Positions 40,901 through 48,943 of a stretch of 64,000 bases of DNA are shown here, piece after piece. Position numbers and translations under genes: made by a program. The number at the start of each line of letters is the position of its first letter. Position 1 is the first letter of the stretch. The notes under the pieces are model-generated. The model saw only the letters and a list, made by a program, of their open reading frames with translations. It had not been told where the DNA came from and did not search any database. The stretch lies in contig NZ_BMRN01000017.1 in assembly GCF_014648655.1 (NCBI RefSeq), forward strand, positions 62,001 to 126,000, written 5' to 3'. The stretch is from Streptomyces atratus (GTDB lineage: Bacteria; Actinomycetota; Actinomycetes; Streptomycetales; Streptomycetaceae).

Positions 40901-42162
40901 TGCTCTTCGCCCCGTCCGGCGGGGGCGTCGGCGGGCCGGCCGCCGACTCCTCGGTCGTGGCGGTGTATGTCCCGGGCCGGGGAGTTGTCGGTTCCCGTGA
41001 CGGCGGGGAGACCTGGACCACCCTGCTGTCCATGACGGACGGCGGCCTCCGCCTGACCATGTCGGGTGACGACCTGTACCTGAGCACGCTGTCCGGCAGC
41101 GGCCGACTCAGCCGCGACCACGGTCGGACGTGGACCACGGTCGCCGCGCCGTCGCGCGCAGCGCTACCGATGGACTACGACCGTTGGGCCGACGGTTCCG
41201 TCACCGTCTCCAGCGAGCAGGACGGTCTCTACCGGGGTGCCGCGGACGGCACCGGATATCGGCGGATCGGTGTCCAGGGACTGACCGTCAACGATCTCGC
41301 GGTCAGTGACGGTCATCTGCTCGCCGCCACCGACAGCGCGGTCTACCGCACCGCTCTTCCCGTCGCGAGCCCGGAGTGGGGCCAGTCGGGCGGCGAGGGC
41401 AGGAGGGGCGTCACCGTCCCGCAACTTGCCGTGTCGGCCAAGGATCCGAAGGTGATCTGGAAGGTGCGGCGCACCGCGTTCGGCTCATTCACCGTCGAGC
41501 GCAGCGGCAACGGCGGTGCCACCTGGGAGAAGAGGGGCAGTTCGGCGGAGGTGCCGACAGCGCTCCTGGTCCACCCCGCCGACCCGAACCGGGTCATGGT
41601 CAGCTTCCGAAGCCTTCTGGGGCAGGGGCTGTTCGCCACCAGTGACGGCGGCGCGACGTGGAAGAACCTCTACCACGAGCGTTCCTTCGACACCATCGCG
41701 GGCGACCCCGCAAATCCGCTGCGCCTGTGGCTCGGCAACACCGCCGGTCTCTACCGGTCCGACGACGGCGGGGTGACCGTCACCAAGGTCGCCGACGGCC
41801 CGGTGACCGCGATCGACCTCGACGGACGGCGTCTCGTCGTCGGCGGCGAGAGCATCCGCGTCAGCACCGACGGCGGCCGGACCTTCCGCACCGCGGACAC
41901 CGGCGCTCTCGCGATCCATGTCTCCGACCTGCTCCAGGTCGAGGACACGCTCTACGCGGCCACCACCAGGTCCGGGGCCAGCGGCCTCCTGCAAGGCGGC
42001 CGCGGCGTACTGCGCAGCACCGACCACGGTCTGAGCTGGCACAACATCTCAACCGGCCTGCAGAACACCGACACCACCAAACTGGCTGCGAGCCCCGACG
42101 GCCGCATGCTCTACGTCGGCACCGTCGACGGCGGCGTGCACCGTCTCGACCTGCGCCGCTGA
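37933..42162 (+). CDS. Secreted subtilase fused to BNR/sortilin-type beta-propeller repeats
   Basis: A 1409-residue protein. A signal peptide (residues about 1-33, AALAAVVLAGTLAATPGAANA) and propeptide precede the S8 domain: Asp170 in VAILDSGVDYTHPDL, His209 in NGHGTHVAGI, a PA insert with VRGKIVRAEML, and Ser555 in GTSMAAPHVAG. From about residue 820 there are about ten BNR-like repeats of the form S/R-T-D-x-G-x-T/S-W (TTDSGASW, RTDDNGRTW, STDAGDHW, SRDGGETW, SRDHGRTW, TSDGGATW, STDHGLSW). These should fold as one or two beta-propellers that bind a glycan or protein target. The ATG 37933 follows AGGA. Confidence 0.93.
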   Translation: MAMKSRRSRHAALAAVVLAGTLAATPGAANASTPDPSQRVLVELSGNPAVTAAPGGSLLSAEAAHGVGAARRALDARQETFLGSAKSAGLHPSATRKLGLLIDAVAMTVPASEVGRLSSLPGVTAVHPDTRVLTKTDVSVPLIGAPGVWQRKDPAGSRVTGKGTTVAILDSGVDYTHPDLGGGLGKGHKVVGGHDFVNGDEDPKDDNGHGTHVAGIIAGKAAEKGGVTGVAPGANLLAYKVMDADGSGYTSDIIAGIEAASDPANPHRADVINMSLGGPGDGTDPLGRAATAAVQAGVVVVAAAGNDGPGTGTVSSPATADGVVAVGASTSNLRLPSAYLAGKKPELIQTYRGILSANPPEHPVTAPLVDVGEGTAEDWKRVGDVRGKIVRAEMLIASDARYLTANAVEWAKEAEKRGAIAVLAGLPSNDGPVFVAGAPGEVRPPEVNTEPGVAQVPSSPARIDASGDSLRMDHLVVMGIDSTQYTELSARLAAGKVSVTLRGTDTTDRIASFSSRGPAQDFGSKPDLVAPGVEIRSTVPKALYGPGQYRMSGTSMAAPHVAGAAALLRQLHPGRTPAEIKAELIGTAKPLSGTGPTTQGSGRLDVAAAASAKVSASPASVSFGLADLSRRHIGGIAKVTLRNPGKRPVATSLRTDGPATVSPKRVTVPAGGTATVTVSLRVARPAADTEISGRLTATPDRGPAIGVPYLLAVRYLAVQAAPDPSDGHSTVHIAPPTRLAAPPVVTVTPPRGKAVDVTSTLDPASGYYRAEVTGRVAGAYRVSVRGTAGTGQRLTGAGAFEVTPVDSRGDRWEPVGPNSEAGSVALSPSRPKQAVLTQYQKAAPWLTTDSGASWRQLGRLPVADGTGPLVVDTKNPDRWWYAVNSVHDGSRRGAILRTDDNGRTWRTLDVPDTRVVALAADEQTRTLVAVTSDALLVSTDAGDHWTTYPTGVTGSITAVAVTGDTLYMTTYHGVWARSGIGSGNPGEARLLFAPSGGGVGGPAADSSVVAVYVPGRGVVGSRDGGETWTTLLSMTDGGLRLTMSGDDLYLSTLSGSGRLSRDHGRTWTTVAAPSRAALPMDYDRWADGSVTVSSEQDGLYRGAADGTGYRRIGVQGLTVNDLAVSDGHLLAATDSAVYRTALPVASPEWGQSGGEGRRGVTVPQLAVSAKDPKVIWKVRRTAFGSFTVERSGNGGATWEKRGSSAEVPTALLVHPADPNRVMVSFRSLLGQGLFATSDGGATWKNLYHERSFDTIAGDPANPLRLWLGNTAGLYRSDDGGVTVTKVADGPVTAIDLDGRRLVVGGESIRVSTDGGRTFRTADTGALAIHVSDLLQVEDTLYAATTRSGASGLLQGGRGVLRSTDHGLSWHNISTGLQNTDTTKLAASPDGRMLYVGTVDGGVHRLDLRR

Positions 42163-42172
42163 TCGCTACGGG

Positions 42173-42209
42173 CCGGGCGCCCGGACGGAACCTCTGTCCG
42201 GACGCCCGG
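42173..42209 (+). terminator. Hairpin terminator after the BNR subtilase
   Basis: Arms 42173-42186 (CCGGGCGCCCGGAC) and 42196-42209 (GTCCGGACGCCCGG) pair with one mismatch around a nine-base loop, ten bases past the stop codon. Confidence 0.8.
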
Positions 42210-42217
42210 TCCCCGCG

Positions 42218-43063
42218 TTGACGCGGCCGGTGGATCAGCGCAACGATCACGACGGCCGGGCCGCCCAGCGCGGCTGCTCGGTCTGGGCCGAGGGCCATGA
42301 CGGCGGGCCGGTCCTCAAGATCCGGGTATGGCCGCGGGCTGCCTACCGGGCGAGCGGCCCCGCCGCGGACGAATCGGCAACGCCGATCGGTCACGGCTGG
42401 ACCGGGTCCTTCGAAAGCGGGTATTCGCCAGGAGCCGCTGTGCTGGTCGACTGCAAGGCGATGGCGGGCGCTGGTCTGCTTGTCACGGCCGAGACGAGCT
42501 GGAAGTCGGAGGATCTCTCCGCCCAGCAGGTGCTCCAAGTAGCACGTGTCGCGACCGAGACGGCGCGTCGTGCAGCCGGCCACGCCCACTGCGAGGGCGC
42601 ACTCGGCGAACGTCCAGGAACTGTCGACCGCACGGAGTGGACGAAGCGGCCCGTCAGCCGGGCGACGGGCACTTGCCGCGGCGTGGTGACCGGGCGTGAG
42701 GCTGCTCGGCTGCGCGTAACAGACGTCACCGAGAAGCCTGCGGGACGCGCACTGACGGAACAATGCGATTTGAATCGGGGCGAGTTGGACCTGTTCAGTA
42801 TGACCGCCTACTACGGGCCGTCTGCGGAGGAGGAGATGTATCTCGACGGCAGGCATCCGGGAACAGTGAAGGGCGCATACACCCGCACCATCGAATGCGG
42901 GGGCGCCATCGGGACCGCCTACTTCAAGCTCGTGCGCGTCAAGGACAAGGCGGCGGACGGCGCCGTCGGAACGCATGGAACGAATGATCCCGCGGCGCTG
43001 AAGCGGGTTCTGGAGTCGTACGCCACCGCGTCGGGCACGAGGCACGACTGCCCCGCCCGCTGA
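42218..43063 (+). pseudogene. Probable N-terminally truncated extracytoplasmic protein
   Basis: A 281-codon frame directly after the terminator. It has the look of Streptomyces secreted or membrane-anchored proteins of unknown function built from two repeated beta-rich halves (GCSVWAEGHDGGPVLKIRV; VLVDCKAMAGAGLLVTAETSW; TIECGGAIGTAYFKLVRV). The usual transmembrane start is missing: the frame opens with TTG, has no ribosome site, and enters the domain at once. I read it as a gene whose 5' end was lost when it was joined to the protease locus. Function unknown. Confidence 0.5.
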
Positions 43064-43297
43064 CCGCTTCCACCGGACTGCGCATGCGGTGGCCCCGCTT
43101 GAGCAACTGGGGAACGACGCGTGGTCACGTGTGAGCGTGACCGGCCTCACGGGCACGGTGAGCTACTCCCGGGATCTCATCACTTGGGTTGCCCATCATG
43201 CGTCGACGTGGAAGAGCAACTCCGCGCAGGCCTGGGCAGGAACCGAATCAATGGTGAAGCCGTCGAAGGGGCAATTGAGCTGCTGAAAGGCCTGTCC

Positions 43298-43759
43298 GTG
43301 ACGAAATCCAGCACGTATCTGCTCGCCGCATCCGCTGCGCTTGCCCTCACCGTGGTCGGCTGCGACGCAGGGTCCACACCGGCCGGCGCCGAAGGAGGTG
43401 TCAAGGCAAAGGCAGCCCGATGGTCCGAACCGGACCGGTATTCTTTCCGGCTTCTCTCCGAGTCCGGAGAGCGAGGCGGCCTTGGAGAGTACCGGATCAC
43501 CGTGGGAAACGGGAAGGTCGTCAAGGCGATCGGTCTCGACGAGTCGGCCCGGCGTACCGTCGAGGAGAATCCGCAGGATGTCCCGACGCTTGCCATTCTC
43601 CTCACTGACGTCCAGAAGGCCCGTGCAGGCGAGGCTGATGTCGCGGAGGCGGTATTTGCCGCAGATGGACACCCCACTGAGATTCACATCGATTGGCTGG
43701 CGAATGCCATCGATGACGAGGCCGACTACCTCATCACCGAATACCGCGAACTCCCCTGA
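43298..43759 (+). CDS. DUF6174-family lipoprotein
   Basis: A 153-residue secreted protein. The signal peptide ends in lipobox LTVVGC (Cys near residue 18). The mature part follows the DUF6174 pattern I recall: WSEPDRYSFRLLSESGERGG, then EYRITVGNGKVVKAIGLDES, PTLAILLTDVQKAR, and DGHPTEIHIDWLANAIDDEADY near the end. Function is unknown. GTG 43298 has GAAAGG 8-13 bases upstream. It stands alone, converging on the remains of an MFS gene. Confidence 0.8.
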   Translation: MTKSSTYLLAASAALALTVVGCDAGSTPAGAEGGVKAKAARWSEPDRYSFRLLSESGERGGLGEYRITVGNGKVVKAIGLDESARRTVEENPQDVPTLAILLTDVQKARAGEADVAEAVFAADGHPTEIHIDWLANAIDDEADYLITEYRELP

Positions 43760-44009
43760 CCGGCACGCCCCCAAACGGCCGGGTCTGCAAGCAGTGATGG
43801 CCACACACCGTCCGGTGTGCAGCCATTGGCCGTGCACACGGGCGTGATCGCTTCCCTCGGTCAGCGCTTCGAGGCAGTGGTCCGCCGCGGGGCCGGTGTC
43901 GCCGCGGCCGGCCACAAGGCTCCCCCACCGGGGTCCGCCCGACCGGCCGGGGCCACGCCGGCAGGCCTTCTGGGGCCGCCAGGCCGTCGCGCCGGCCGAG
44001 CTGTTCACC

Positions 44010-44856
44010 GAATGCGCCGGGGTGCTTGCTTCGGGAAGGACGATGTCTGAGTCGGATCCCGGGGTCGGCTGGCCGGGTTCGGCCTTCCGGATACGAGTGC
44101 GAGCGCCCGGCGAGTGTCACCGGCCCGGTCGTTCCGTGATCCAGCGCGCCACGATGTGCGCGCGAACACTGCGGCGAATGACGGGCCCGTTCCTTGGGGG
44201 CCCGGGCGGGCGGCGTCCGGGGAGGTTCGAGGGCGACATGGGCGCTGGTGTCCCGTACCAGGAACGAAAGACCGAACCCGGCGGCGACGAAGAAGACGCC
44301 GATCGCTTCGGGGGCCGGCCGCAGGCCGTGGGAGGCTGCCAGGTAGCCGGTGAGCAGGGCCGTCGTACCGACGGCGACGTATCCGGCAGCCTCGTTGAGC
44401 CCAGTGGCCAGACCCCGGCGCGCCGACCCCACAAGGTCGATTTTCATATTCACGGTCATCGACCACGTCATGCCCTGGTTGACGCCCAGCAGGACGTTCG
44501 CGGCCAGGACCCACCACCAGGACGGGCCCCACGCCAGGACGAAGGGCACCGGCACACCGATGAGCCACCCTGCCAGGAGGAGTTGCCGGCGCCGGAAACG
44601 GGCCTGAGGGCGCCTGCCGCGAGGTTGGTGAGGGCTTTGGCGAGGCCGAAGGCGACGATGAAGGAGAAGACGGCCAGGTAACTCGTCAGTCCGAAGACGT
44701 CAGTGCCGATGAGCGGGACCGTCGTGCGCTCCAGACCCGACGAGCGAACCGACACTGGCTGTGACGATCACGAGCAGAGTGAACTGGGCTCAGTTCTCCC
44801 GGAGGCCCAGCCGCACTCCGGGCGTGGGCGGGACCACACCGGTCCGCTGTTCCATC
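44010..44856 (-). pseudogene. MFS transporter pseudogene
   Basis: From ATG 44856 (ribosome site GGAGG) the frame starts as an MFS protein but meets TGA after about 21 codons (RLGLREN-stop-AQFTLLVIVTASVGS). Homology then moves between frames: GTDVFGLTSYLAVFSFIVAF, then after another shift WVLAANVLLGVNQGMTWSMTVNMKIDLVG and GLNEAAGYVAVGTTALLTGY. The C-terminal half dissolves after about 44150. At least two frameshifts and one stop make it nonfunctional. It lies divergently from the persulfide operon and shares its operator region, so it once probably belonged to that regulon. Confidence 0.8.
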
Positions 44857-44899
44857 GCTCCTCCTTTCCGCCCGAGATCCGACAATCTGCAGGGTCAAC

Positions 44900-45008
44900 A
44901 TACCCCCACAGGTATTTTTCGTCCGTGACGCAGAATACCCATGGGGGTATTTGACTTCCTCCCGCAGGGCTGTCTACGGTCGGAGGCAAGCAATACCTAC
45001 GGGGGTAT
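44900..45008. promoter_or_regulatory. Promoter with three ATACC-N6-GGTAT operators (CsoR/CstR type)
   Basis: Three 16-bp dyads are seen: ATACCCCCACAGGTAT (44900-44915), ATACCCATGGGGGTAT (44935-44950) and ATACCTACGGGGGTAT (44993-45008). A promoter lies between them: -35 TTGACT (44951-44956), -10 TACGGT (44975-44980), spacing 18. Site 2 abuts the -35 and site 3 sits just after the expected start of transcription, an arrangement for repression. CsoR-family persulfide sensors (CstR) use such sites for genes like those downstream. No csoR/cstR gene is in the window. Confidence 0.8.
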
Positions 45009-45028
45009 CCGAGAGCGAGGAAGTCTTC

Positions 45029-45315
45029 ATGCGTGAAGTGGATCTGTGATCGATGTCCGGGAGCCCGACGAGTACCGGGCCGGCCATGTGCCCGGTGCCC
45101 ACCCCGCGCCGCTGTCCACGCTCGGCGCTGTCGTGAGTGCCCTGCCCGGGGATCAGCCCGTCTACGTGATCTGCGCGAGTGGTAACCGCAGCGGCTGGGC
45201 CGCCGAGCAGCTTGAGGCTCTCGGTGTGGACGCCGTCTCGGTCGCAGGCGGCACCGCCGCATGGACCCGGGCAGGTCACTCACTCGACCGTGGCGCTGCG
45301 GCTGAGGCCGCCTGA
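45029..45315 (+). pseudogene. Rhodanese gene with damaged 5' end
   Basis: ATG 45029 starts MREVDL and then hits TGA, while the body of a single-domain rhodanese continues in another frame from codon 45046: VIDVREPDEYRAGHVPGA and the active-site loop VICASGNRSG with its Cys. Family members usually read MREVDL followed by about 15 residues before VIDVRE. A small out-of-frame deletion at 45045/45046 would explain this. GTG 45046 could start an 89-residue remnant, but it would lack the first strand and helix and has no good ribosome site. Confidence 0.7.
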
Positions 45316-45410
45316 AGCCTGAACCCCGGCCCCATTCGGAAGGCGCTGTCGCGCCTTCGAGCAACTTTCCGCACCCGCCCGGGTGCGCGTCCCCCGACGG
45401 AGGGTTTGCC

Positions 45411-46799
45411 GTGCTCTTCACCCAGTACTACCTCGACTGCCTGTCACAGGCGTCGTACATGATCGCCGACGAGACGACCGGCCAGGCCGTGGTCGTCGAC
45501 CCGCGCAGAGACGTCTCGGAGTACCTGGCCGACGCCCAGGCGCACGGACTCACCGTCACGGGCGTCATCAACACCCACTTCCACGCCGACTTCGTCGCCG
45601 GGCACCTGGAGATGGCCGACCGCACCGGCGCCTGGATCGGCTACGGCCGCCGCGCCGAGACCGAGTACCCCATCCGCAAGTTCACCGACGGCGAACGTGT
45701 CTCCCTCGGCGGTGTCACCCTGCAGATCATGGAGACCCCCGGGCACACTCCCGAGTCGATCAGCGTCCTTGTGTACGAGCACGCCGACGACACGGTTCCC
45801 TACGGGGTGCTGACCGGCGACGCCTTGTTCATCGGCGACGTCGGCCGTCCCGATCTGCTCGCCTCCGTGGGCGTGACCGCCGACGAACTCGGTGCGATGC
45901 TTCACGACAGCGTCCAGAACAAGCTGATGGCGCTGCCCGAAGCGGTCCGGGTCTTCCCCGCCCACGGCGCCGGCTCCTCCTGCGGCAAGAACCTCTCCAC
46001 CGAGAAGCAGTCCACCATCGGAGAGCAGCGCGCCACCAACTACGCCTGCGCGCCGATGAGCCGTGAGCACTTCGTCGCACTCGTCACCGCCGGCCAGTCC
46101 GCCGCGCCCGGTTACTTCGCCTTCGACGCGGAACTCAACCGCAAGAACCGTCTCCTGTTCGACCCGGCCGCGGCGCCCCGCCCACTGTCTTTGACCGAGT
46201 TCACCGAGCTGCGACAGGCAGGGGCGGTCGTGGTCGACTCCCGTTCCCCGGAGGAGTTCGCCAACGGTCACCTGCGTGGGGCCGTCAACGTACCCGCCGA
46301 GGGCCGGTTCGCCGAACAGGCCGGCACCGTCCTCGACCCCGCCGACAAGCTGATAGTCATGGCTCCGGAGAACCGGGAGGAGGAAGTCGTCACCCGCCTC
46401 GCCCGTATCGGCTTCGACCGTGCAGTGGGCTACCTGCGCAACCCCGAGGACGCCCTGAAAGAGCTGACCGAGGAGGTCACTCCCGCGAGTCGCCTGACTG
46501 CCGCACAGCTGCGCACCACCCTACGAGGGCAGAACCCTCCGCTCATCATCGACGTGCGCACCTGCGGAGAGCGCAGCGCGAACGGCTTCATCGAAGGCGC
46601 CATGCACATACCCCTGAGCGAACTGCCCACGCGCCTGGGCGAGATCCCCGCCGACCGGCCCCTCGTCCTGCACTGCGCCGGTGGCTACCGCTCCTCGATC
46701 GCGGCCAGCCTCCTGCGCCACCGCGGCTTCGAGGACGTCTCCGACATCCTCGGCGGCTACGCCGCCTGGGCCCTGCCGACGGAACCCGCCGGCGCCTGA
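45411..46799 (+). CDS. Persulfide dioxygenase-rhodanese fusion (CstB-like)
   Basis: A 462-residue three-domain enzyme. Residues 1-250 are an ETHE1-type metallo-beta-lactamase domain with THFHADFVAGH, ETPGHTPES and LTGDALFIGDVGRPDL, which holds non-heme iron and oxidises persulfide. Two rhodanese domains follow. The first (VVVDSRSPEEFANGHLRGAV) lacks the active Cys, having MAPENREEE instead; the second is intact (IIDVRTCGERSANGF; LHCAGGYRS). In CstB this pairing turns persulfide and sulfite into thiosulfate. GTG 45411 follows CGGAGGG. It is the core of the sulfide-stress operon. Confidence 0.9.
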   Translation: MLFTQYYLDCLSQASYMIADETTGQAVVVDPRRDVSEYLADAQAHGLTVTGVINTHFHADFVAGHLEMADRTGAWIGYGRRAETEYPIRKFTDGERVSLGGVTLQIMETPGHTPESISVLVYEHADDTVPYGVLTGDALFIGDVGRPDLLASVGVTADELGAMLHDSVQNKLMALPEAVRVFPAHGAGSSCGKNLSTEKQSTIGEQRATNYACAPMSREHFVALVTAGQSAAPGYFAFDAELNRKNRLLFDPAAAPRPLSLTEFTELRQAGAVVVDSRSPEEFANGHLRGAVNVPAEGRFAEQAGTVLDPADKLIVMAPENREEEVVTRLARIGFDRAVGYLRNPEDALKELTEEVTPASRLTAAQLRTTLRGQNPPLIIDVRTCGERSANGFIEGAMHIPLSELPTRLGEIPADRPLVLHCAGGYRSSIAASLLRHRGFEDVSDILGGYAAWALPTEPAGA

Positions 46800-46879
46800 C
46801 CGCCTGCCTCCCGCAGCGTCCCGGCACGCCCCGGACAGAGGGTCATCCCCCGTCCGAGGCGGTCACTCAGGACCGATTT

Positions 46880-46894
46880 ATACCCCCTGGGTAT
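46880..46894. promoter_or_regulatory. Fourth ATACC-type operator, before the rhodanese-DUF2892 gene
   Basis: ATACCCCCTGGGTAT lies 28 bp upstream of the ATG at 46922. It is one base shorter in the centre than the three copies at 44900-45008, suggesting a separate regulated promoter inside the operon. Confidence 0.7.
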
Positions 46895-46921
46895 CTGAAC
46901 TCTCTTCGAACGGAGCCTCCC

Positions 46922-47506
46922 ATGACTGAGAAGTCCACCCAGACCCCCTCGATCACCCCCGCCGTACTGCACCGCCTCGTACAGGAGGAACGCGCACCGC
47001 GAATCCTCGACGTGCGCACACCCGGTGAGTTCCGCACGGTCCACATCCCCGGCGCCTACAACGTGCCCCTCAGCACCCTGCGCGAGCACCGGAACGAACT
47101 GCTGGCCCACCTCGACGAGGAGGTCATCCTGGTCTGCCGCTCCGGGGCCCGCGCCGCCCAGGCTGAAAAGGCTCTGGCCGAGGCCGGTCTGCCGAACCTG
47201 CGCGTACTGGAGGGCGGCATCAATGCCTGGGAGATGGCAGGCGCTCCCGCGAACCGCGGCGCCGACCGCTGGGACATGGAGCGCCAGGTTCGGCTCGTCG
47301 CCGGTTCGATTGTCCTCGCCACCGGGGTGGTGGGCCTCTTCGTTCCCGGCGCCCACCTCATCGGAACCGCGGTCGGCGCAGGCCTGACGTACGCGGCTCT
47401 GAGCAACTCCTGTGCCATGGGCGTCCTGCTGTCCAAGCTCCCCTACAACCGCGGACCGCGCACCGATATCCGCAGCGTGATCGCAGAACTGCGGGGCACG
47501 TCATGA
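46922..47506 (+). CDS. Rhodanese with C-terminal DUF2892 membrane domain
   Basis: A 194-residue protein. Residues about 10-110 form an active-type rhodanese (RILDVRTPGEFRTVHIPGAYNVPL; active Cys in VILVCRSGARAAQ; GGINAWEMAG). Residues about 120-172 are a DUF2892 hairpin of two helices (VRLVAGSIVLATGVVGLFVP; GAGLTYAALSNSCAMGVLLSKLPYN) that anchors it in the membrane. It should carry sulfane sulfur at the membrane within the sulfide-detoxification pathway. The stop overlaps an ATG (ATGA) whose frame is cut short. Confidence 0.9.
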   Translation: MTEKSTQTPSITPAVLHRLVQEERAPRILDVRTPGEFRTVHIPGAYNVPLSTLREHRNELLAHLDEEVILVCRSGARAAQAEKALAEAGLPNLRVLEGGINAWEMAGAPANRGADRWDMERQVRLVAGSIVLATGVVGLFVPGAHLIGTAVGAGLTYAALSNSCAMGVLLSKLPYNRGPRTDIRSVIAELRGTS

Positions 47507-47553
47507 CCGCCCTGGTATGCGCACCGGCTGCCACGTGCAGCAGCCGTGCATAG
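47503..47553 (+). pseudogene. Start of a lost fourth operon gene
   Basis: The ATG overlapping the rhodanese-DUF2892 stop (ATGA) opens only 16 codons (MTALV then unrelated residues) before TAG. In related operons the next coupled gene is often a TauE/SafE sulfite exporter. MTALV would suit its start, but five residues cannot prove it. I infer a deletion near 47518. Confidence 0.35.
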
Positions 47554-47668
47554 ATCTCGCGCGGAACACACCGATACCGGCAAGTTGCCCACCGGCCGGT
47601 AGGGCGGTGCTGCGAGCGCGGGCGCACCGCCTTCTGCATGCAGCAGGGCTCCGCACAGCGGGCGACCG

Positions 47669-47720
47669 CACACCCTGCTGGTACCCCGGCCGGGGCGGCC
47701 TGGAGTACCAGCAGGGTGTG
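47669..47720. terminator. Long perfect hairpin, probably bidirectional terminator
   Basis: Arms 47669-47684 (CACACCCTGCTGGTAC) and 47705-47720 (GTACCAGCAGGGTGTG) are perfect 16-bp inverted repeats. The 20-base loop begins with the smaller palindrome CCCCGGCCGGGG, which overlaps the arm by one base. It directly follows the stop codon (47721) of the leftward fragment and faces the sulfide operon from the other side. Confidence 0.8.
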
Positions 47721-47990
47721 TCAGGTCCCGAGATGTTCGAGGAGCCGGCTGATCGGCACGTCGTCCGCCGAATCCCCACCGTCCTTCTTCAAATGGCCGA
47801 TAACGACCTTCTGGGTTCCGAAGTTGCTGCCGGTGCAAACACTCACGCCGAGCTCGGTGTCCCCCCAGGCGCAGCCGAAGCTGAGCCATGAGTCGCCCCA
47901 CGGGCCGGCGTTGGGCGGCGGCACGGTCAGGATGATGGTGTGTGCTTGTGGTGGATGAGACCGCCGGTCTCGGTGAACACCAAGCCGTGC
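47721..47990 (-). pseudogene. C-terminal fragment of an unidentified protein, frameshifted
   Basis: The last 67 codons (NAGPWGDSWLSFGCAWGDTE, GSNFGTQKVVIGHLKKDGGD, SRLLEHLGT-stop) read like a native protein end. Upstream, similar quality continues in another frame (LGEIPHGLVFTETGGLIHHK), with the shift at a CACACA run near 47936. Nothing recognisable lies further upstream. The terminator at 47669-47720 adjoins the stop, which supports former expression. Family unknown. Confidence 0.45.
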
Positions 47991-48628
47991 GGGATCTCAC
48001 CGAGTTGAAAAACTGTTGGCCACAGGTACTCCTTGCTCAGCAGGGGAACAACACATCACACGGTATTAACATGAAAGCCCTCTTTGTCACTTGCCAGGGT
48101 CAAACCCCGGTTTGAGCGGACCCGAAGCACACGCGATGACCCCCGCTGCGCCCGCGCCCTCCCCCGCTCGACCCAGCAGGCGAACGGCACCGCATCCGGT
48201 CCGCGCTTCCAATTGCGGCTCTGATCTGCTGCTTTCCTTGGGATGCAGCAGGGCCAGGAGCAGCAGCCGCAGGCGTCGGGTGTTACTGCACTCACACGTG
48301 ACAGCCTCGCAGCACAACGGGTCCACCTGCGGGAATGGGGAGTGAGGCTCACAGGTCTCACAGGGCGTGGATGGGCAGAGGACGGTTCCGTGCAGGGCGC
48401 GGAGTCCGGACGCAGATGCGCGAGGTCCCGGACTCGACACCGATCCTGCCGCCGCTCCCAGAGTTCGAAGCCGCTGACCGGGGAATGCAGGACTGCAACC
48501 GCCCATTCTCGCCATGCACCTGACGGAGGACAACCGGCTCCACATCACCATCAGCTGACTCTGCCCGCTCCGGCATCGGCGTGACAGCGCAGACGGCGTC
48601 GGAAGTCACTTGGTGCACCATTGCCTGA
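47991..48628. other. 638-bp gap without a supported gene
   Basis: No frame has both a ribosome site and a recognisable product. One short dyad, TCAAACC-CC-GGTTTGA (48100-48115), was noticed; it could be half of an integration site or chance. Confidence 0.35.
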
Positions 48629-48943
48629 TCAATGTCGACGAGACCGGTCGAGCTCGTCCATCGTGCGCAGGAACGCAGCCTTCAGATCGACGTTGTACTG
48701 GTGCGCGAGGATCAGCACGGACCACAGGCAGTCCGCGAGTTCGTGCTCCAGAGCGGGACGGCCACCCGGCATGTCACGAGCGCCTTCCTGTGCCATGACG
48801 AGCTTTGCCAGATCGCCGACGTCCCCGACGAAGCCGAGCATGAACTCCTCGCGTGTCCACACCCGGCCACGTTCCCGCAGGTTCAGCTCGTCGTAAAGGT
48901 CATGGATGCGCAGGGCGCGGCGCTGAAGTTCGTTGAGGTCCAT
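48629..48943 (-). CDS. MazG-like nucleotide pyrophosphohydrolase
   Basis: A 104-residue all-helical protein of the MazG/dUTPase superfamily. The metal-binding acids expected of the fold are seen in EEFMLGFVGDVGDLAKLVM and the late HELADCLWSVLILAHQYN; one E-x-x-E pair reads G-D-x-x-D, as in the actinobacterial MazG-like subgroup. Such enzymes hydrolyse noncanonical or excess nucleoside triphosphates. It stands alone, transcribed leftward, and nothing in the context indicates a specific role. Confidence 0.8.
   Translation of the reverse strand: MDLNELQRRALRIHDLYDELNLRERGRVWTREEFMLGFVGDVGDLAKLVMAQEGARDMPGGRPALEHELADCLWSVLILAHQYNVDLKAAFLRTMDELDRSRRH

Noticed and set aside
43089..43286. 65-codon plus frame before the DUF6174 gene
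   Set aside because: Some segments look protein-like (TWVAHHASTWKSNSA-style), but another frame over the same bases is equally plausible and neither has a ribosome site or a known family.
48100..48115. TCAAACC-CC-GGTTTGA dyad as a phage or ICE attachment site
   Set aside because: No tRNA gene, integrase or second copy was found nearby, so the dyad alone is not enough.
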